Positions 11,357 through 20,047 of a stretch of 64,000 nt of DNA are shown piece by piece; position 1 is the stretch's first letter; each line of letters starts with the position of its first letter. Location: the NCBI RefSeq assembly GCF_000227745.2, contig NC_018012.1, positions 248,001-312,000 of the forward strand, read 5' to 3'. The position numbers were made by a program, and so were the translations under genes. The notes below the pieces were generated by a model, which was not told the origin of the DNA, searched no databases, and was given only the letters and a program-made list of their open reading frames with translations. Source of the DNA: Thiocystis violascens DSM 198 (GTDB lineage: Bacteria > Pseudomonadota > Gammaproteobacteria > Chromatiales > Chromatiaceae).

Positions 11357-13156
11357 TCAGTGGCCGGTCGCGACTCCCGCGCCTCGCGGAATCCGCACAT
11401 CCTCGACCAGATGCTGGATGTGCTCCGGAGGCGGCGCGGTGAGCGTGGAGACCAGGATGGCGGCCACGAAGTTCGCCAGCGCGCCGATCGCGCCAAAGGC
11501 CTCGGGCGTGATGCCAAAGAACCAGTTGGCGCCCATCCCGAGTTCGGGCATCAGGAACTCGGTGCCCTTGACGAAGAAGATGCCCTTGTGCTGGAACACA
11601 TACAGCAGTGTCACCGTCACGCCGGTGATCATGCCGACGATCGCCCCGATATTATTGGTCCGCTTCGAGAAAATGCCCAGCATGATCGCCGGGAAGATCG
11701 ACGAGGCCGCCAGACCGAAGGCAATGGCGACCGTCCCGGCGGCGAATCCCGGCGGATTCAGACCGAGATAGCCGGCCAGCACGATGGCACCGATCATGGC
11801 CAGTCGCCCGGCCATGAGTTCGCTCTTTTCCGAGATCTTCGGCATCATCACGCCCTTGAGCAAGTCGTGCGAGATCGACGAGGAGATGGCCAGCAGCAGA
11901 CCGGCCGCGGTGGAGAGTGCCGCGGCGAGACCGCCGGCGACCACCAGCGCGATGACCCAGGCCGGCAGATTTGCGATCTCCGGGTTGGCCAGCACCATGA
12001 TGTCGTTGTTGACCGTCACCATCTCGTTGCCTTTCCAGCCGAATTCCTCGGCCTTAGAGGCAAAGTCCGGGTTGGCGTCGTTGTAGTACTGAATGCGGCC
12101 GTCGTTGTTCTTGTCCTCGAACTTGAGCAACCCGGTGGTCTCCCAGCGCTTGAACCACTCTGGGCGCTCGTCATAGACCAGATTGCCGGTTTCGCTGCCG
12201 ACTGGGCCGATCTGGATGGTATCCATCAGGTTCAGACGCGCCATGGCGCCGACCGCGGGGGCCGTGGTGTAGAGCAGAGCGATGAAGACCAGTGCCCAGC
12301 CCGCCGAGTAACGGGCATCCTTGACCTTGGGGACGGTGAAGAAACGGATGATGACGTGCGGCAGTCCGGCGGTACCGATCATCAGCGACAGGGTATAGAC
12401 GAACATGTTGAGCGAACTGCCCATGACCTGGGTGGTGTATTCCTTGAAACCGAGATCGGTCACCACCTGGTCGAGCTTGGCGAGCAATGAGAGACCGCTG
12501 TCGTCGCCGATGTAAGTTCCGCCGAGGCCGATCTGCGGGATGGCGACACCGGTGAGGGTTAGCGCGATGAAGACGGCAGGGACCGTATAGGCGACGATCA
12601 GTACGATATATTGCGCGATCTGGGTGTAGGTGATGCCCTTCATGCCGCCCAGGATCGCGTAGACGGCGACGATGCCCATGCCGACCAGAATGCCCATCTC
12701 GTAGGAGACGCCTAGGAAGCGGGAGAAGGCCACGCCGACACCCGTCATCTGGCCGATGACATAGGTCACCGAGGCGAGGATCAGACAGATGACGGCTACT
12801 ACGCGCGCGGATTTCGAGTAATAGCGGTCGCCGATGAATTCCGGCACCGTGAATTTTCCGAATTTGCGCAGATACGGTGCCAGCAGGAGCGCGAGCAGCA
12901 CATAACCGCCGGTCCAGCCCATCAGAAAGACCGAGCCGCCATAGCCGCCGAAGGCGATCATGCCGGCCATGGAGATAAAGGATGCCGCCGACATCCAGTC
13001 GGCCGCAGTTGCCATGCCGTTGGCGATCGGATGGATGCCGCCGCCGGCGACATAAAATTCGCTGGTGGTTGACGCGCGCGCCCAGACGGCGATGCCGATG
13101 TAGAGCGCGAAGGTCGCGCCAACCACACCGTAGCTCCAGAGTTCAAGTTCGGTCAT
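11357..13156 (-). CDS. actP: Sodium:solute symporter, VC_2705 subfamily (probable acetate/carboxylate permease, ActP-like)
   Basis: Inner-membrane SSS-family transporter of 599 residues with about 13 helices; the N-terminal FYVAGGGIHPIANGMATAADWMSAASF region is typical of ActP-type permeases. A large loop after the helix near residue 305 contains an EF-hand-like sequence, DKNNDGRIQYYND (348-360), seen in the VC_2705 group but not in E. coli ActP. The DUF4212 gene directly upstream (14 bp) is its usual small partner. Substrate is inferred from the acs neighbourhood; other short carboxylates are possible. Confidence 0.85.
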   Translation of the reverse strand: MTELELWSYGVVGATFALYIGIAVWARASTTSEFYVAGGGIHPIANGMATAADWMSAASFISMAGMIAFGGYGGSVFLMGWTGGYVLLALLLAPYLRKFGKFTVPEFIGDRYYSKSARVVAVICLILASVTYVIGQMTGVGVAFSRFLGVSYEMGILVGMGIVAVYAILGGMKGITYTQIAQYIVLIVAYTVPAVFIALTLTGVAIPQIGLGGTYIGDDSGLSLLAKLDQVVTDLGFKEYTTQVMGSSLNMFVYTLSLMIGTAGLPHVIIRFFTVPKVKDARYSAGWALVFIALLYTTAPAVGAMARLNLMDTIQIGPVGSETGNLVYDERPEWFKRWETTGLLKFEDKNNDGRIQYYNDANPDFASKAEEFGWKGNEMVTVNNDIMVLANPEIANLPAWVIALVVAGGLAAALSTAAGLLLAISSSISHDLLKGVMMPKISEKSELMAGRLAMIGAIVLAGYLGLNPPGFAAGTVAIAFGLAASSIFPAIMLGIFSKRTNNIGAIVGMITGVTVTLLYVFQHKGIFFVKGTEFLMPELGMGANWFFGITPEAFGAIGALANFVAAILVSTLTAPPPEHIQHLVEDVRIPRGAGVATGH

Positions 13157-13169
13157 GGTGTGTGCTCCC

Positions 13170-13427
13170 TTAGTCTTCTTCGACGTCGAATTTTTTGTCG
13201 AGCCGACCCATCAATGCCGCATAGACGAAGATGAGCACGACGAAGATGTAGATCGAACCTTGCTGAGCGAACCAGAAGCCAAGCGGATAGCCGCCGAGCG
13301 AGATGGCGTTCAGCGGTTCGACGAGCAGGATGCCGAACCCAAACGAGACGATGAACCAGATGATCAAGAGGACCGCGAGAAGACGTAGGTTCGCCCTCCA
13401 GTAGTCCGAGCGTTTATCGGGCGTCAT
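13170..13427 (-). CDS. DUF4212 small membrane subunit of the acetate symporter
   Basis: The 85-residue protein has two hydrophobic helices (LLAVLLIIWFIVSFGFGILL and the IYIFVVLIFVYAALM segment) and a charged C-terminus (DKKFDVEED). The start is the ATG at 13427 (MTPDKRSDYWRANLR), where similarity to the family begins. It is paired with the symporter in the same way as YjcH with ActP, and probably helps assembly or activity of the permease. Confidence 0.85.
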   Translation of the reverse strand: MTPDKRSDYWRANLRLLAVLLIIWFIVSFGFGILLVEPLNAISLGGYPLGFWFAQQGSIYIFVVLIFVYAALMGRLDKKFDVEED

Positions 13428-13805
13428 GGCGTTGTCACTCCGTATCGGTTTTTTTAGTGAACGGAAATGGGTGTGTGCATTGGGCGGCGATTGCGTCTTG
13501 ACGGCAAGTGTCGGCGAGACGGGCAATGCGCCCTGATTAATGATTATTCTTCCATTCGCGTTGGCCGCCAGTGTGGCGGCTCGGGGCATTCTCTGGGCAC
13601 CTTCGGTATGCTGTCAATGATCGAGACGCGATCAGGGCCATTGACGTGGAAGGCGCGGCGGGTCTCTTGAGAGCAATCGAACGGATTCTAGCTCGATCAT
13701 TCGCGGACATCGGTTGCCAATCGGTGCCGGGTTTTTTACTCTGGCCGGCTAAACGCCAGACGGCTGCCTGGACAACCCGATCGTTATTACAGCACAGAGA
13801 ACAGC
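13428..13805. other. Intergenic region between divergent symporter and thrC genes
   Basis: A 378-bp divergent spacer that should hold promoters for both directions. A possible weak plus-strand promoter for thrC is TTGCCA, 17 nt, TACTCT (about 13714-13742), which I rate low. No gene, tRNA or strong hairpin is evident. Confidence 0.4.
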
Positions 13806-15209
13806 ATGCATTATCTGAGCACACGGGGCGGAATCGCCCCCGTCGGTTTCACGGACGCGGTCATGATGGGGCTCGCCACCGATGGCGGGCTACTGGTGCC
13901 CGCCGACATTCCCCAAATCGATACCGGTACCTTGCGTGCGTGGTCGGGGCTGCGCTTCCAGGAACTGGCACTGGAGGTGATGACGCCCTTTGTCGGCGAG
14001 GAGATCCCGCGCGCGGATCTGCGCGCGCTGATCGACGCCTCCTACGCGACCTTCTCGCACCCCGAGGTGACGCCGGTGGTGGAGGCCGACGGCGTCCGGA
14101 TCCTCGAACTTTTCCACGGACCGACCGCCGCCTTCAAGGACGTGGCGTTGCAATTTCTCGGAAATCTGTTCGAGTCTCTGCTGGCTCGCGACGGCGGTTC
14201 GCTCAATATCGTCGGCGCGACCTCCGGCGATACCGGTTCGGCAGCCATTTATGGCGTGCGCGGCAAGCAGCGCATCCAGATCTTCATCCTGCACCCCAAG
14301 GGCCGGGTCTCGCCGATCCAGGAACGGCAGATGACCACGGTGCTGGATGCCAATGTGCACAATCTCGCCGTGCGCGGAACCTTCGACGACGCCCAGAATA
14401 TCGTCAAGGCGCTGTTCAACGATCTGCCCTTCAAGTCCGCCTATCGTCTCGGGGCGGTCAACTCGATCAATTGGGCGCGGATCCTGGCCCAGACGGTTTA
14501 CTACTTTTATGCCTGGGGCCGGATCAGCGGCGGCGATCCCGCGCGGCGTGTCAGTTTCGCGGTGCCCACCGGCAACTTCGGCGATGTTTTCGCTGGTTAT
14601 CTCGCCAAGCGGATGGGGCTACCGATCGATCGTCTGATCATCGCCACCAACCGGAACGACATCCTGACGCGCTTCGTGCACACTGGCGCCTATGCCGTCG
14701 GGGATGAGGTATACCAAACTCTGAGTCCGGCGATGGATATTCAGATCGCATCCAACTTCGAGCGCTATCTCTATTTCCTGCACGATGGCGACACGGCTCG
14801 GATACGCGCCTTGCTGGCCGATCTGCAAGCGACCGGGCGGCTGGAGATCGAGCCCGAGCGGCAGGCGCGGGTCCGCTCGGACTTCGACGCCGTGGCGGTG
14901 AGCGATCCCGAGACCCTGGAGCAGATCCGCGCCACGCACGCGGCCAGCGGTTATATCCTCTGTCCGCATACGGCCGTGGGGGTGCGGGCGGCGGGCGACC
15001 GGGACGGTGTCGTCTGTCTCGCGACGGCCCATCCCGCCAAGTTCAACGAGGCGGTGACTGCGGCGATCGGGCGGGAGGCGGCGGCGCCGCCGTCGCTGCG
15101 GGGGTTGATGGAGAAGGAGGTGCGTTGCGCCGAACTGGAGGCGACGGTCGGGGCCGTCAAGAGCCATCTCGAAGTGACGCTTGGCGCTTTGGCGGGCGGG
15201 GATGCCTGA
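13806..15209 (+). CDS. thrC: Threonine synthase
   Basis: PLP enzyme that converts O-phospho-L-homoserine to threonine. The 467-residue product begins with the family's MHYLSTRGG motif and contains the PLP-lysine motif HGPTAAFKDVALQF, the glycine-rich SGDTGSAA phosphate cradle, and the NSINWARILAQ segment, as in the long type-II bacterial enzymes. The ATG at 13806 follows an AGAGAACAGC spacer. It is a stand-alone gene, followed by an AT-rich inverted repeat. Confidence 0.95.
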   Translation: MHYLSTRGGIAPVGFTDAVMMGLATDGGLLVPADIPQIDTGTLRAWSGLRFQELALEVMTPFVGEEIPRADLRALIDASYATFSHPEVTPVVEADGVRILELFHGPTAAFKDVALQFLGNLFESLLARDGGSLNIVGATSGDTGSAAIYGVRGKQRIQIFILHPKGRVSPIQERQMTTVLDANVHNLAVRGTFDDAQNIVKALFNDLPFKSAYRLGAVNSINWARILAQTVYYFYAWGRISGGDPARRVSFAVPTGNFGDVFAGYLAKRMGLPIDRLIIATNRNDILTRFVHTGAYAVGDEVYQTLSPAMDIQIASNFERYLYFLHDGDTARIRALLADLQATGRLEIEPERQARVRSDFDAVAVSDPETLEQIRATHAASGYILCPHTAVGVRAAGDRDGVVCLATAHPAKFNEAVTAAIGREAAAPPSLRGLMEKEVRCAELEATVGAVKSHLEVTLGALAGGDA

Positions 15210-15226
15210 ATCGGCATCGGTGGAGA

Positions 15227-15267
15227 CGCGGTTTAAAACTTTATATTTTTTAATATTTTAAACCGCG
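15227..15267 (+). repeat. Inverted repeat CGCGGTTTAAAA downstream of thrC (possible terminator)
   Basis: CGCGGTTTAAAA (15227-15238) and its exact complement TTTTAAACCGCG (15256-15267) flank a 17-nt AT-rich loop. It lies 18 bp after the thrC stop and could end thrC transcription. The same arm occurs again at 15336-15345, 16917-16926 (inverted) and 16994-17004, so this is also a local repeat family. Confidence 0.6.
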
Positions 15268-15335
15268 CCAGCTCCGGCGGTCGTGGATGCTGCCGACATT
15301 GGATTCAATCCAAAAACATCGCATACCGCGCTAGG

Positions 15336-15345
15336 CGCGGTTTAA
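15336..15345 (+). repeat. CGCGGTTTAA repeat arm upstream of the citramalate synthase-like gene
   Basis: Exact CGCGGTTTAA copy ending 33 bp before the chosen start codon at 15379, within the leader. It is one of five copies around this gene. Confidence 0.55.
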
Positions 15346-15378
15346 TTGTCCACACTGTTTTTCAATGAGATCGCTGTT

Positions 15379-16920
15379 ATGACCGAGACTGGCCGCTACG
15401 TGCGCATTCTGGATACGACGCTACGCGACGGCGAGCAGACTCAGGGCGTGTCTTTTTCGCCGGACGAGAAGGTCAATATCGCCAAGGCGTTGCTGGAACT
15501 GGTGCGGGTCGACCGCATCGAGGTGGCCTCGGCGCGCGTGTCCTCCGGCGAGGCCGACGCGGTGTCGCGGATCGTCCAGTGGGCCGAGGAGCGCGGGCTG
15601 GCGGAGCGCGTCGAGGTGTTGGGATTCGTCGATCACGGCATCAGCGTCGACTGGATCCAGGGCGCCGGCGGGCGGGTCATCAACCTGCTCGCCAAGGGGA
15701 GCGAAAAGCACTGCCACGGTCAGTTGGGCAAGACGCTCGACGGGCATGTCGCCGACGTGCGCGAGACCATCGCGCTGGCGCTGGACCGCGGGCTGGCCGT
15801 CAACCTCTATCTGGAGGACTGGTCCAACGGCTACCGCGATTGTCCGGCCTATGTCTTCGAGTTGGTCGAGCGGCTCGCCGAGTGCGGGATCGGTCACTTC
15901 ATGCTGCCGGATACGCTCGGTGTCATGACCCCGGAGCGGGTGTTCGCCGCGATCTCGGACATGGTCGGGCGTTTTCCCGCTCTGCACTTCGACTTCCATC
16001 CGCACAACGATTATGGACTCGCCACCGCCAACGTGCTCGCCGCGGCCCAGGCGGGCGCGGCGGCGGTGCACTGCACGGTCAATTGTCTGGGCGAGCGCGC
16101 CGGCAATGCCTCGCTGGCCGAGGTCGCGGTCAATCTGCGCGACCAACTCGGGTTCGAGATCGGGGTCGACGAGACCCATCTGGCGCGGGTCAGCGAACTG
16201 GTCGAATATTTTTCCGGCAAGCGAATCGCCGACAACGCCCCCATCGTCGGCGCCGATGTTTTCACCCAGACCGCTGGCATTCATGCCGATGGCGACAAAA
16301 AGGGCAGTCTCTATCACAGCCGGCTGTCGCCCGAGCGCTTCGCCCGGCGGCGTAACTACGCACTCGGCAAACTGGCCGGCAAGGCATCGCTCGCCAAGAA
16401 TCTGGAACGCCTCGATATCGAATTGTCGGACGACAATCAGCGCAAGGTGCTCAAGCGTATCGTCGAACTGGGCGACTCCAAAAAGAGCATCACCACCGAG
16501 GATCTGCCCTTCATCATCGCCGAGGTGCTGGAGAGTCAAGACTACAACCATGCCGAACTGCTGGCCTGTTCGGTGGCCTCGACCCTGGATCTGGAATCGA
16601 CCGCGAGTATCCGGCTGCGTCTGGACGACGAGATCTATACCGCCGTCGGTAGCGGCAATGGTGGCTTCGACGCCTTCGTGAGTGCGCTGGCGAAGGTCGT
16701 AAAACGGCGCGGTCTGAGCCTTCCGTCGCTGGCGAACTACGAGGTGCGGATTCCTCGGGGCGGGCGTACCGATGCCTTGACCGAATGCAGCATTACCTGG
16801 GACACCGGGCAGGGCGAGCTGCGCACCCGCGGCGTCCATGCCAATCAGGTGTTCGCCGCCATCGCGGCGACGCTACGGATGTTGAACATTCTGATGCATC
16901 GGGCGATGAATCCGCGTTAA
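15379..16920 (+). CDS. cimA: Citramalate / 2-isopropylmalate synthase-family enzyme
   Basis: DRE-TIM metallolyase that condenses acetyl-CoA with a 2-oxoacid; most like (R)-citramalate synthase, which makes isoleucine precursors from pyruvate. The 513-residue protein shows LDTTLRDGEQTQGVSFS at the N-terminus, the metal-binding FDFHPHNDYGLATAN segment, the NCLGERAGNASL motif, and a C-terminal LeuA-type regulatory domain (about 375-513). I prefer the ATG at 15379; an in-frame TTG at 15346 would add 11 residues. A divergent 2-isopropylmalate synthase is the main alternative. The gene stands alone and is bracketed by short CGCGGTTTAA repeats. Confidence 0.8.
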   Translation: MTETGRYVRILDTTLRDGEQTQGVSFSPDEKVNIAKALLELVRVDRIEVASARVSSGEADAVSRIVQWAEERGLAERVEVLGFVDHGISVDWIQGAGGRVINLLAKGSEKHCHGQLGKTLDGHVADVRETIALALDRGLAVNLYLEDWSNGYRDCPAYVFELVERLAECGIGHFMLPDTLGVMTPERVFAAISDMVGRFPALHFDFHPHNDYGLATANVLAAAQAGAAAVHCTVNCLGERAGNASLAEVAVNLRDQLGFEIGVDETHLARVSELVEYFSGKRIADNAPIVGADVFTQTAGIHADGDKKGSLYHSRLSPERFARRRNYALGKLAGKASLAKNLERLDIELSDDNQRKVLKRIVELGDSKKSITTEDLPFIIAEVLESQDYNHAELLACSVASTLDLESTASIRLRLDDEIYTAVGSGNGGFDAFVSALAKVVKRRGLSLPSLANYEVRIPRGGRTDALTECSITWDTGQGELRTRGVHANQVFAAIAATLRMLNILMHRAMNPR

Positions 16921-17004
16921 ACCGCGTACAGCGCGATATGCGTAATTTCCAGTTTGTGTTTGGCTCTGGGAATTTCACCAGCCTCAGTGGAGACGCGGTT
17001 TAAA
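16917..17004. repeat. CGCGGTTTAAA repeat pair after the citramalate synthase-like gene
   Basis: TTAAACCGCG (16917-16926) overlaps the stop codon of the preceding gene, and CGCGGTTTAAA recurs at 16994-17004. The 18-mer GTGGAGACGCGGTTTAAA at 16987-17004 is identical to 15220-15237 after thrC. The two arms could pair as a long-loop hairpin. Confidence 0.6.
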
Positions 17005-17019
17005 TCACTTCTATCCTGT

Positions 17020-17562
17020 TTATCCCGAACGCGGTTGATGGGGCACTTTCTCGATTTTCCCGGTGTCATAGCCGAGTTTGCCGATGAAATCGACGATCTC
17101 GGCGTATTTGTCGTCGGGAATCCGGGGCTGTCGGGCCATGATCCAGACATAATCGCGTTTGGCGCGGGCGATGACGGTGATGCTGTTGTCCGGTTCCAAC
17201 CAGACGATGCGGTAATCCGCCTTGAAGGGCCAGATGAATTGCATTCCCCAGAGCGCATTGGATGAGGTATCGCGCACGAACCCGGTGGGATGATAGGTTT
17301 TCACCGGACCATCGAAGGCATCCTGATTGAACCGGAAGGTCGTTGCGATCGATCCGTCGTCATTCAGGGCATAGGATTCGACGGCATTGTGGGCGCCCTT
17401 CTCGATGAAGGTCGGGATGTTGGCGATGACATACCAGTCGCCCATGAAGCTTGCGAGATCGACGTGACTGACCGTCTTCATTGGTGAACCCCCTTCCTCG
17501 GTACAGGCGCTCGTCAGGGCGAGCAGAAATGCGACGATGGTTAGTGCCAGGATGCGTTGCAT
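17020..17562 (-). CDS. blc: Outer-membrane lipocalin (Blc-type lipoprotein)
   Basis: Lipid-binding lipoprotein of 180 residues. A lipoprotein signal with lipobox LTSAC gives an acylated Cys near residue 20. The lipocalin GxW motif (MGDWYVIANIP) follows, then a beta-barrel ending in RQPRIPDDKYAEIVDFIGKLGYD. Family members bind lysophospholipids or fatty acids. It lies 46 bp downstream of the DUF1295 gene on the same strand, with DUF2878 before that; this trio recurs in membrane-lipid or oxidative-stress gene groups of proteobacteria. Confidence 0.9.
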   Translation of the reverse strand: MQRILALTIVAFLLALTSACTEEGGSPMKTVSHVDLASFMGDWYVIANIPTFIEKGAHNAVESYALNDDGSIATTFRFNQDAFDGPVKTYHPTGFVRDTSSNALWGMQFIWPFKADYRIVWLEPDNSITVIARAKRDYVWIMARQPRIPDDKYAEIVDFIGKLGYDTGKIEKVPHQPRSG

Positions 17563-17608
17563 CGCAATCCTCCGGTTGAGACATGAAAAACCGCTATTCG
17601 GCCAGGGC

Positions 17609-18391
17609 TCAACCTTCGCTGGAGCGCCGGGGCGGCCCAGGAAAGAAGGCGTTGGTACGCTCGATGTAGCTCCGGTAGGCGGGTCGGCGTTCCTGGATGT
17701 CTTTCTCCAGCAGCGAGACGCCAGAGACCCGCAGCAGCAAAAAGGTCATGAGGATGGGCGCGAGGATGGACCACCAGCCGCCCGCGGCCAGCGCGAAGAG
17801 AAAAAATCCCCACCAGATGCAGGCTTCGCCGAAATAGTTCGGGTGACGGGTATAGCGCCAGAGCCCCAAATCCATGACTTGTCCCCGGTTCTCGGGACGC
17901 GCTTTGAAATCGGCGAGTTGTCGGTCGCCCACCGCTTCGAAGAAGAAACCGACCAGCCAGAGCGCCAGGGCCACGGCATCGAGCCAGCCCAGCGGCGACT
18001 GCCCAAGCAGGGCGGCCAGCAGCGGCAGCGAAATCACCCAGGCCAGCAGCGCCTGAAGACCGAAGACGATATAACTGCTTTTCCACCAGAAACCGGGTTC
18101 GTGATCGGCGCGGATCGCCCGATAACGTCGATCCTCGCCATGGCCGTGGTTGCGGCGGGTAATGTAGGCGCTCAAGCGGATCGCCCAAATCGCGATCAAG
18201 GCAAAGACCAGCAGCGCGCGTGCTCCCCACGCGGGGGCAAGCAGCAGATAGATCCCGCCCATCAACAGAAAAAACAGCGACCAGAGCGAGTCGACGATGC
18301 TGACATCCTTCAGCGGGAGGCTCGCGATCCAGCCGCCAAGCCCAAGCGTCAGGGCCGCGGCCAGGCCGAGGCTGTAGATCTGGAGATCAAA
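17609..18391 (-). CDS. DUF1295 membrane protein (steroid 5-alpha-reductase-like fold)
   Basis: Multi-pass membrane protein of 260 residues ending in the ICMT/steroid-reductase-like motif (LWRYTRHPNYFGEACIWWG) and a C-terminal charged helix (EKDIQERRPAYRSYIERT). The start at 18391 (MFDLQIYSLGL) is supported by GGAG 9 nt upstream and by overlap with the DUF2878 stop in ATGTTTGA. Relatives are predicted NADPH-dependent lipid reductases, but the substrate is unproven. Middle gene of the DUF2878-DUF1295-blc run. Confidence 0.85.
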   Translation of the reverse strand, partial: FDLQIYSLGLAAALTLGLGGWIASLPLKDVSIVDSLWSLFFLLMGGIYLLLAPAWGARALLVFALIAIWAIRLSAYITRRNHGHGEDRRYRAIRADHEPGFWWKSSYIVFGLQALLAWVISLPLLAALLGQSPLGWLDAVALALWLVGFFFEAVGDRQLADFKARPENRGQVMDLGLWRYTRHPNYFGEACIWWGFFLFALAAGGWWSILAPILMTFLLLRVSGVSLLEKDIQERRPAYRSYIERTNAFFPGPPRRSSEG

Positions 18392-18959
18392 CATGCCGGC
18401 ATGCTCCATCAAGGTTCGAGGCTTCGGAGGGACCGGGTTCTGACCGGTCAACATCATCGATCTTCTTCGCAATCCAGACGGACAGCGGCATCAGGAACGA
18501 CCAGCCGCCGGCCAGCACGGCCATGCCGACGAAGACATCTGGAAACTGTACCCCGCCCAGTTTGTGGCCGGCGTAGTAGGCCAGCGGACCGCCCACGGCA
18601 CCGAGTACGGTCGCGAGAAACCAGCGGTCTTTCAGCCAGCCCAGCGAGACGTTCAGGGTCGTCGCGAAGGCGATCCACATGGCAATGATCCAGACTGGCG
18701 CGAGCCAGGGCAGAAGCATGCCGGAGGGATAGTCGAGGAATCCGAGGCGGACCAGCAGGCTGTCCCAGCCGGCGCCCAGGAGACCGATCGTCAGCAGAAG
18801 CGCCGACTCTCGCCGGGGATGGCGCGACTGCGACAGGTGCAGCCCCGCCACGAGCGCGACGACGCCGACGCCGATCCAGGGCAGGCCGTTGGCGCCGCCG
18901 AGCACGCAGGCGAACCAGCCAATCTGGAAGGCGATCAAGTTCGTGATGATGCGGGTCAC
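18387..18959 (-). CDS. DUF2878 membrane protein
   Basis: Small integral membrane protein (190 residues) with about five hydrophobic segments. It starts at GTG 18959, with AGGAG placed 6 nt upstream; no in-frame ATG fits. Function unknown. Its stop overlaps the start of DUF1295 by 5 nt, indicating translational coupling. Confidence 0.75.
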   Translation of the reverse strand: MTRIITNLIAFQIGWFACVLGGANGLPWIGVGVVALVAGLHLSQSRHPRRESALLLTIGLLGAGWDSLLVRLGFLDYPSGMLLPWLAPVWIIAMWIAFATTLNVSLGWLKDRWFLATVLGAVGGPLAYYAGHKLGGVQFPDVFVGMAVLAGGWSFLMPLSVWIAKKIDDVDRSEPGPSEASNLDGACRHV

Positions 18960-19228
18960 TCGGTCTCCTTGGAGAATGTCGGCGCGGTATTCGTCCAATT
19001 GATGTCCAGGGTCTCGATATGCAAGGCCCCTGTGAGTCGACGTTGCAACCAAACGGTTCTGGACATTTTGCGGGGATCCGACTTCGCGGGATGCTCTGTT
19101 ATGATCGGTATCAATACCTAGAGTCAGCCAATCCGCCATCGACAGGGTTTTCGAGCATCGGAGTTTTCCCCATTTTTGTCCGGAGCGGCTGGCGCGCGCT
19201 TCACTGTCCATACCGCAAGGAGTCTCGA

Positions 19229-19906
19229 ATGAAAGTAGATTTTTCCAAACGAATTGCTGTCGCGGCAACCGTGGCCGTCATGATTGCCGGTTGTGCTGCC
19301 GATGGTTCGGGCATGTCCCAGACCGGCCGGGGCGCGGCCATCGGCACCGCGACCGGCGCCGCCGCTGGGGCGCTCATTGGCTCGCTGGGCGCCAACGCGG
19401 GACGCGGCGCCCTGATCGGCGCGGTCGGTGGCGCCTTGATTGGCAGCGCGGTTGGTCATTACATGGAGCAGCAGCATCAGGACTTCCAGAAAGCGCTGGC
19501 CGACGAGATTGCCAACGGCATGATTCGGGTGCAGAAATTACCCAACGACGAACTGCTGGTGGGCATGACGGGCGAGACCGCCTTCGAGGTGGATTCGGAT
19601 CGGATCAAGCCCGGTTTCTACAGCACCATGGACAAGATCGCCGCCATCGTGAACCAGTATGGCAAGACCGAGCTGGCGGTCGCGGGGCATACCGATAGCA
19701 CCGGATCGGCCCAGCATAATCAGCTTCTGTCGGAGCGCCGCGCGGGATCGGTCGAGAATTATCTCACCGGTTCTGGCGTCTATCAGGAACGCATCGCGTC
19801 CGCCGGGTTTGGCATGAACAAGCCGGTCGCGAGCAATTCGACCGAAGCAGGTCGGCGTTTGAATCGCCGGGTCGATATCATCATTGTGCCGATCACGGCG
19901 ACTTAA
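19229..19906 (+). CDS. OmpA-family lipoprotein with glycine-zipper (YiaD-like)
   Basis: Outer-membrane lipoprotein of 225 residues. A lipobox MIAGC places the lipidated Cys at residue 22. A Gly/Ala-rich glycine-zipper region (about 30-80) precedes an OmpA/MotB-type peptidoglycan-binding domain with the signature GHTDSTGSAQHNQLLSERRA. The start is fixed by AAGGAG at 19217-19222, 6 nt before the ATG. It probably anchors the outer membrane to the cell wall. Single gene, followed by two stem-loops. Confidence 0.9.
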   Translation: MKVDFSKRIAVAATVAVMIAGCAADGSGMSQTGRGAAIGTATGAAAGALIGSLGANAGRGALIGAVGGALIGSAVGHYMEQQHQDFQKALADEIANGMIRVQKLPNDELLVGMTGETAFEVDSDRIKPGFYSTMDKIAAIVNQYGKTELAVAGHTDSTGSAQHNQLLSERRAGSVENYLTGSGVYQERIASAGFGMNKPVASNSTEAGRRLNRRVDIIIVPITAT

Positions 19907-19916
19907 GCGGTTTCCA

Positions 19917-19942
19917 GTAGGGGCGAATTCATTCGCCCCTAC
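19917..19942. repeat. Palindromic interspersed repeat (GTAGGGGCGAAT hairpin)
   Basis: GTAGGGGCGAAT (19917-19928) and ATTCGCCCCTAC (19931-19942) form a perfect 12-bp stem with a 2-nt loop, 8 bp after the OmpA-like gene stops. This kind of GTAGGGGCGAA palindrome is a known dispersed repeat type in bacteria. There is no T-run, so a REP-like element is more likely than a terminator. Confidence 0.65.
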
Positions 19943-19997
19943 AAGGCATCGGTCTGCATCCTGCTCAAGGGGATGGAGATGGGCTGATCGATCCCAT

Positions 19998-20027
19998 AAA
20001 AAACGCGGCTCGAAGCCGCGTTTTTTT
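19998..20027. terminator. Bidirectional Rho-independent terminator
   Basis: AAAAAACGCGGCT (19998-20010) pairs with AGCCGCGTTTTTT (20014-20026) across a CGA loop, giving a GC stem with A-tract and T-tract on both sides. It should end the plus-strand OmpA-like gene and the minus-strand cydABX operon. Confidence 0.9.
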
Positions 20028-20047
20028 CTGTCTCGATCAAGGACGGG

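Noticed and set aside
19068..19105. Promoter TTGCGG...TATGAT before the OmpA-like gene
   Set aside because: The spacing between hexamers is about 26 nt, too long for a sigma-70 promoter.
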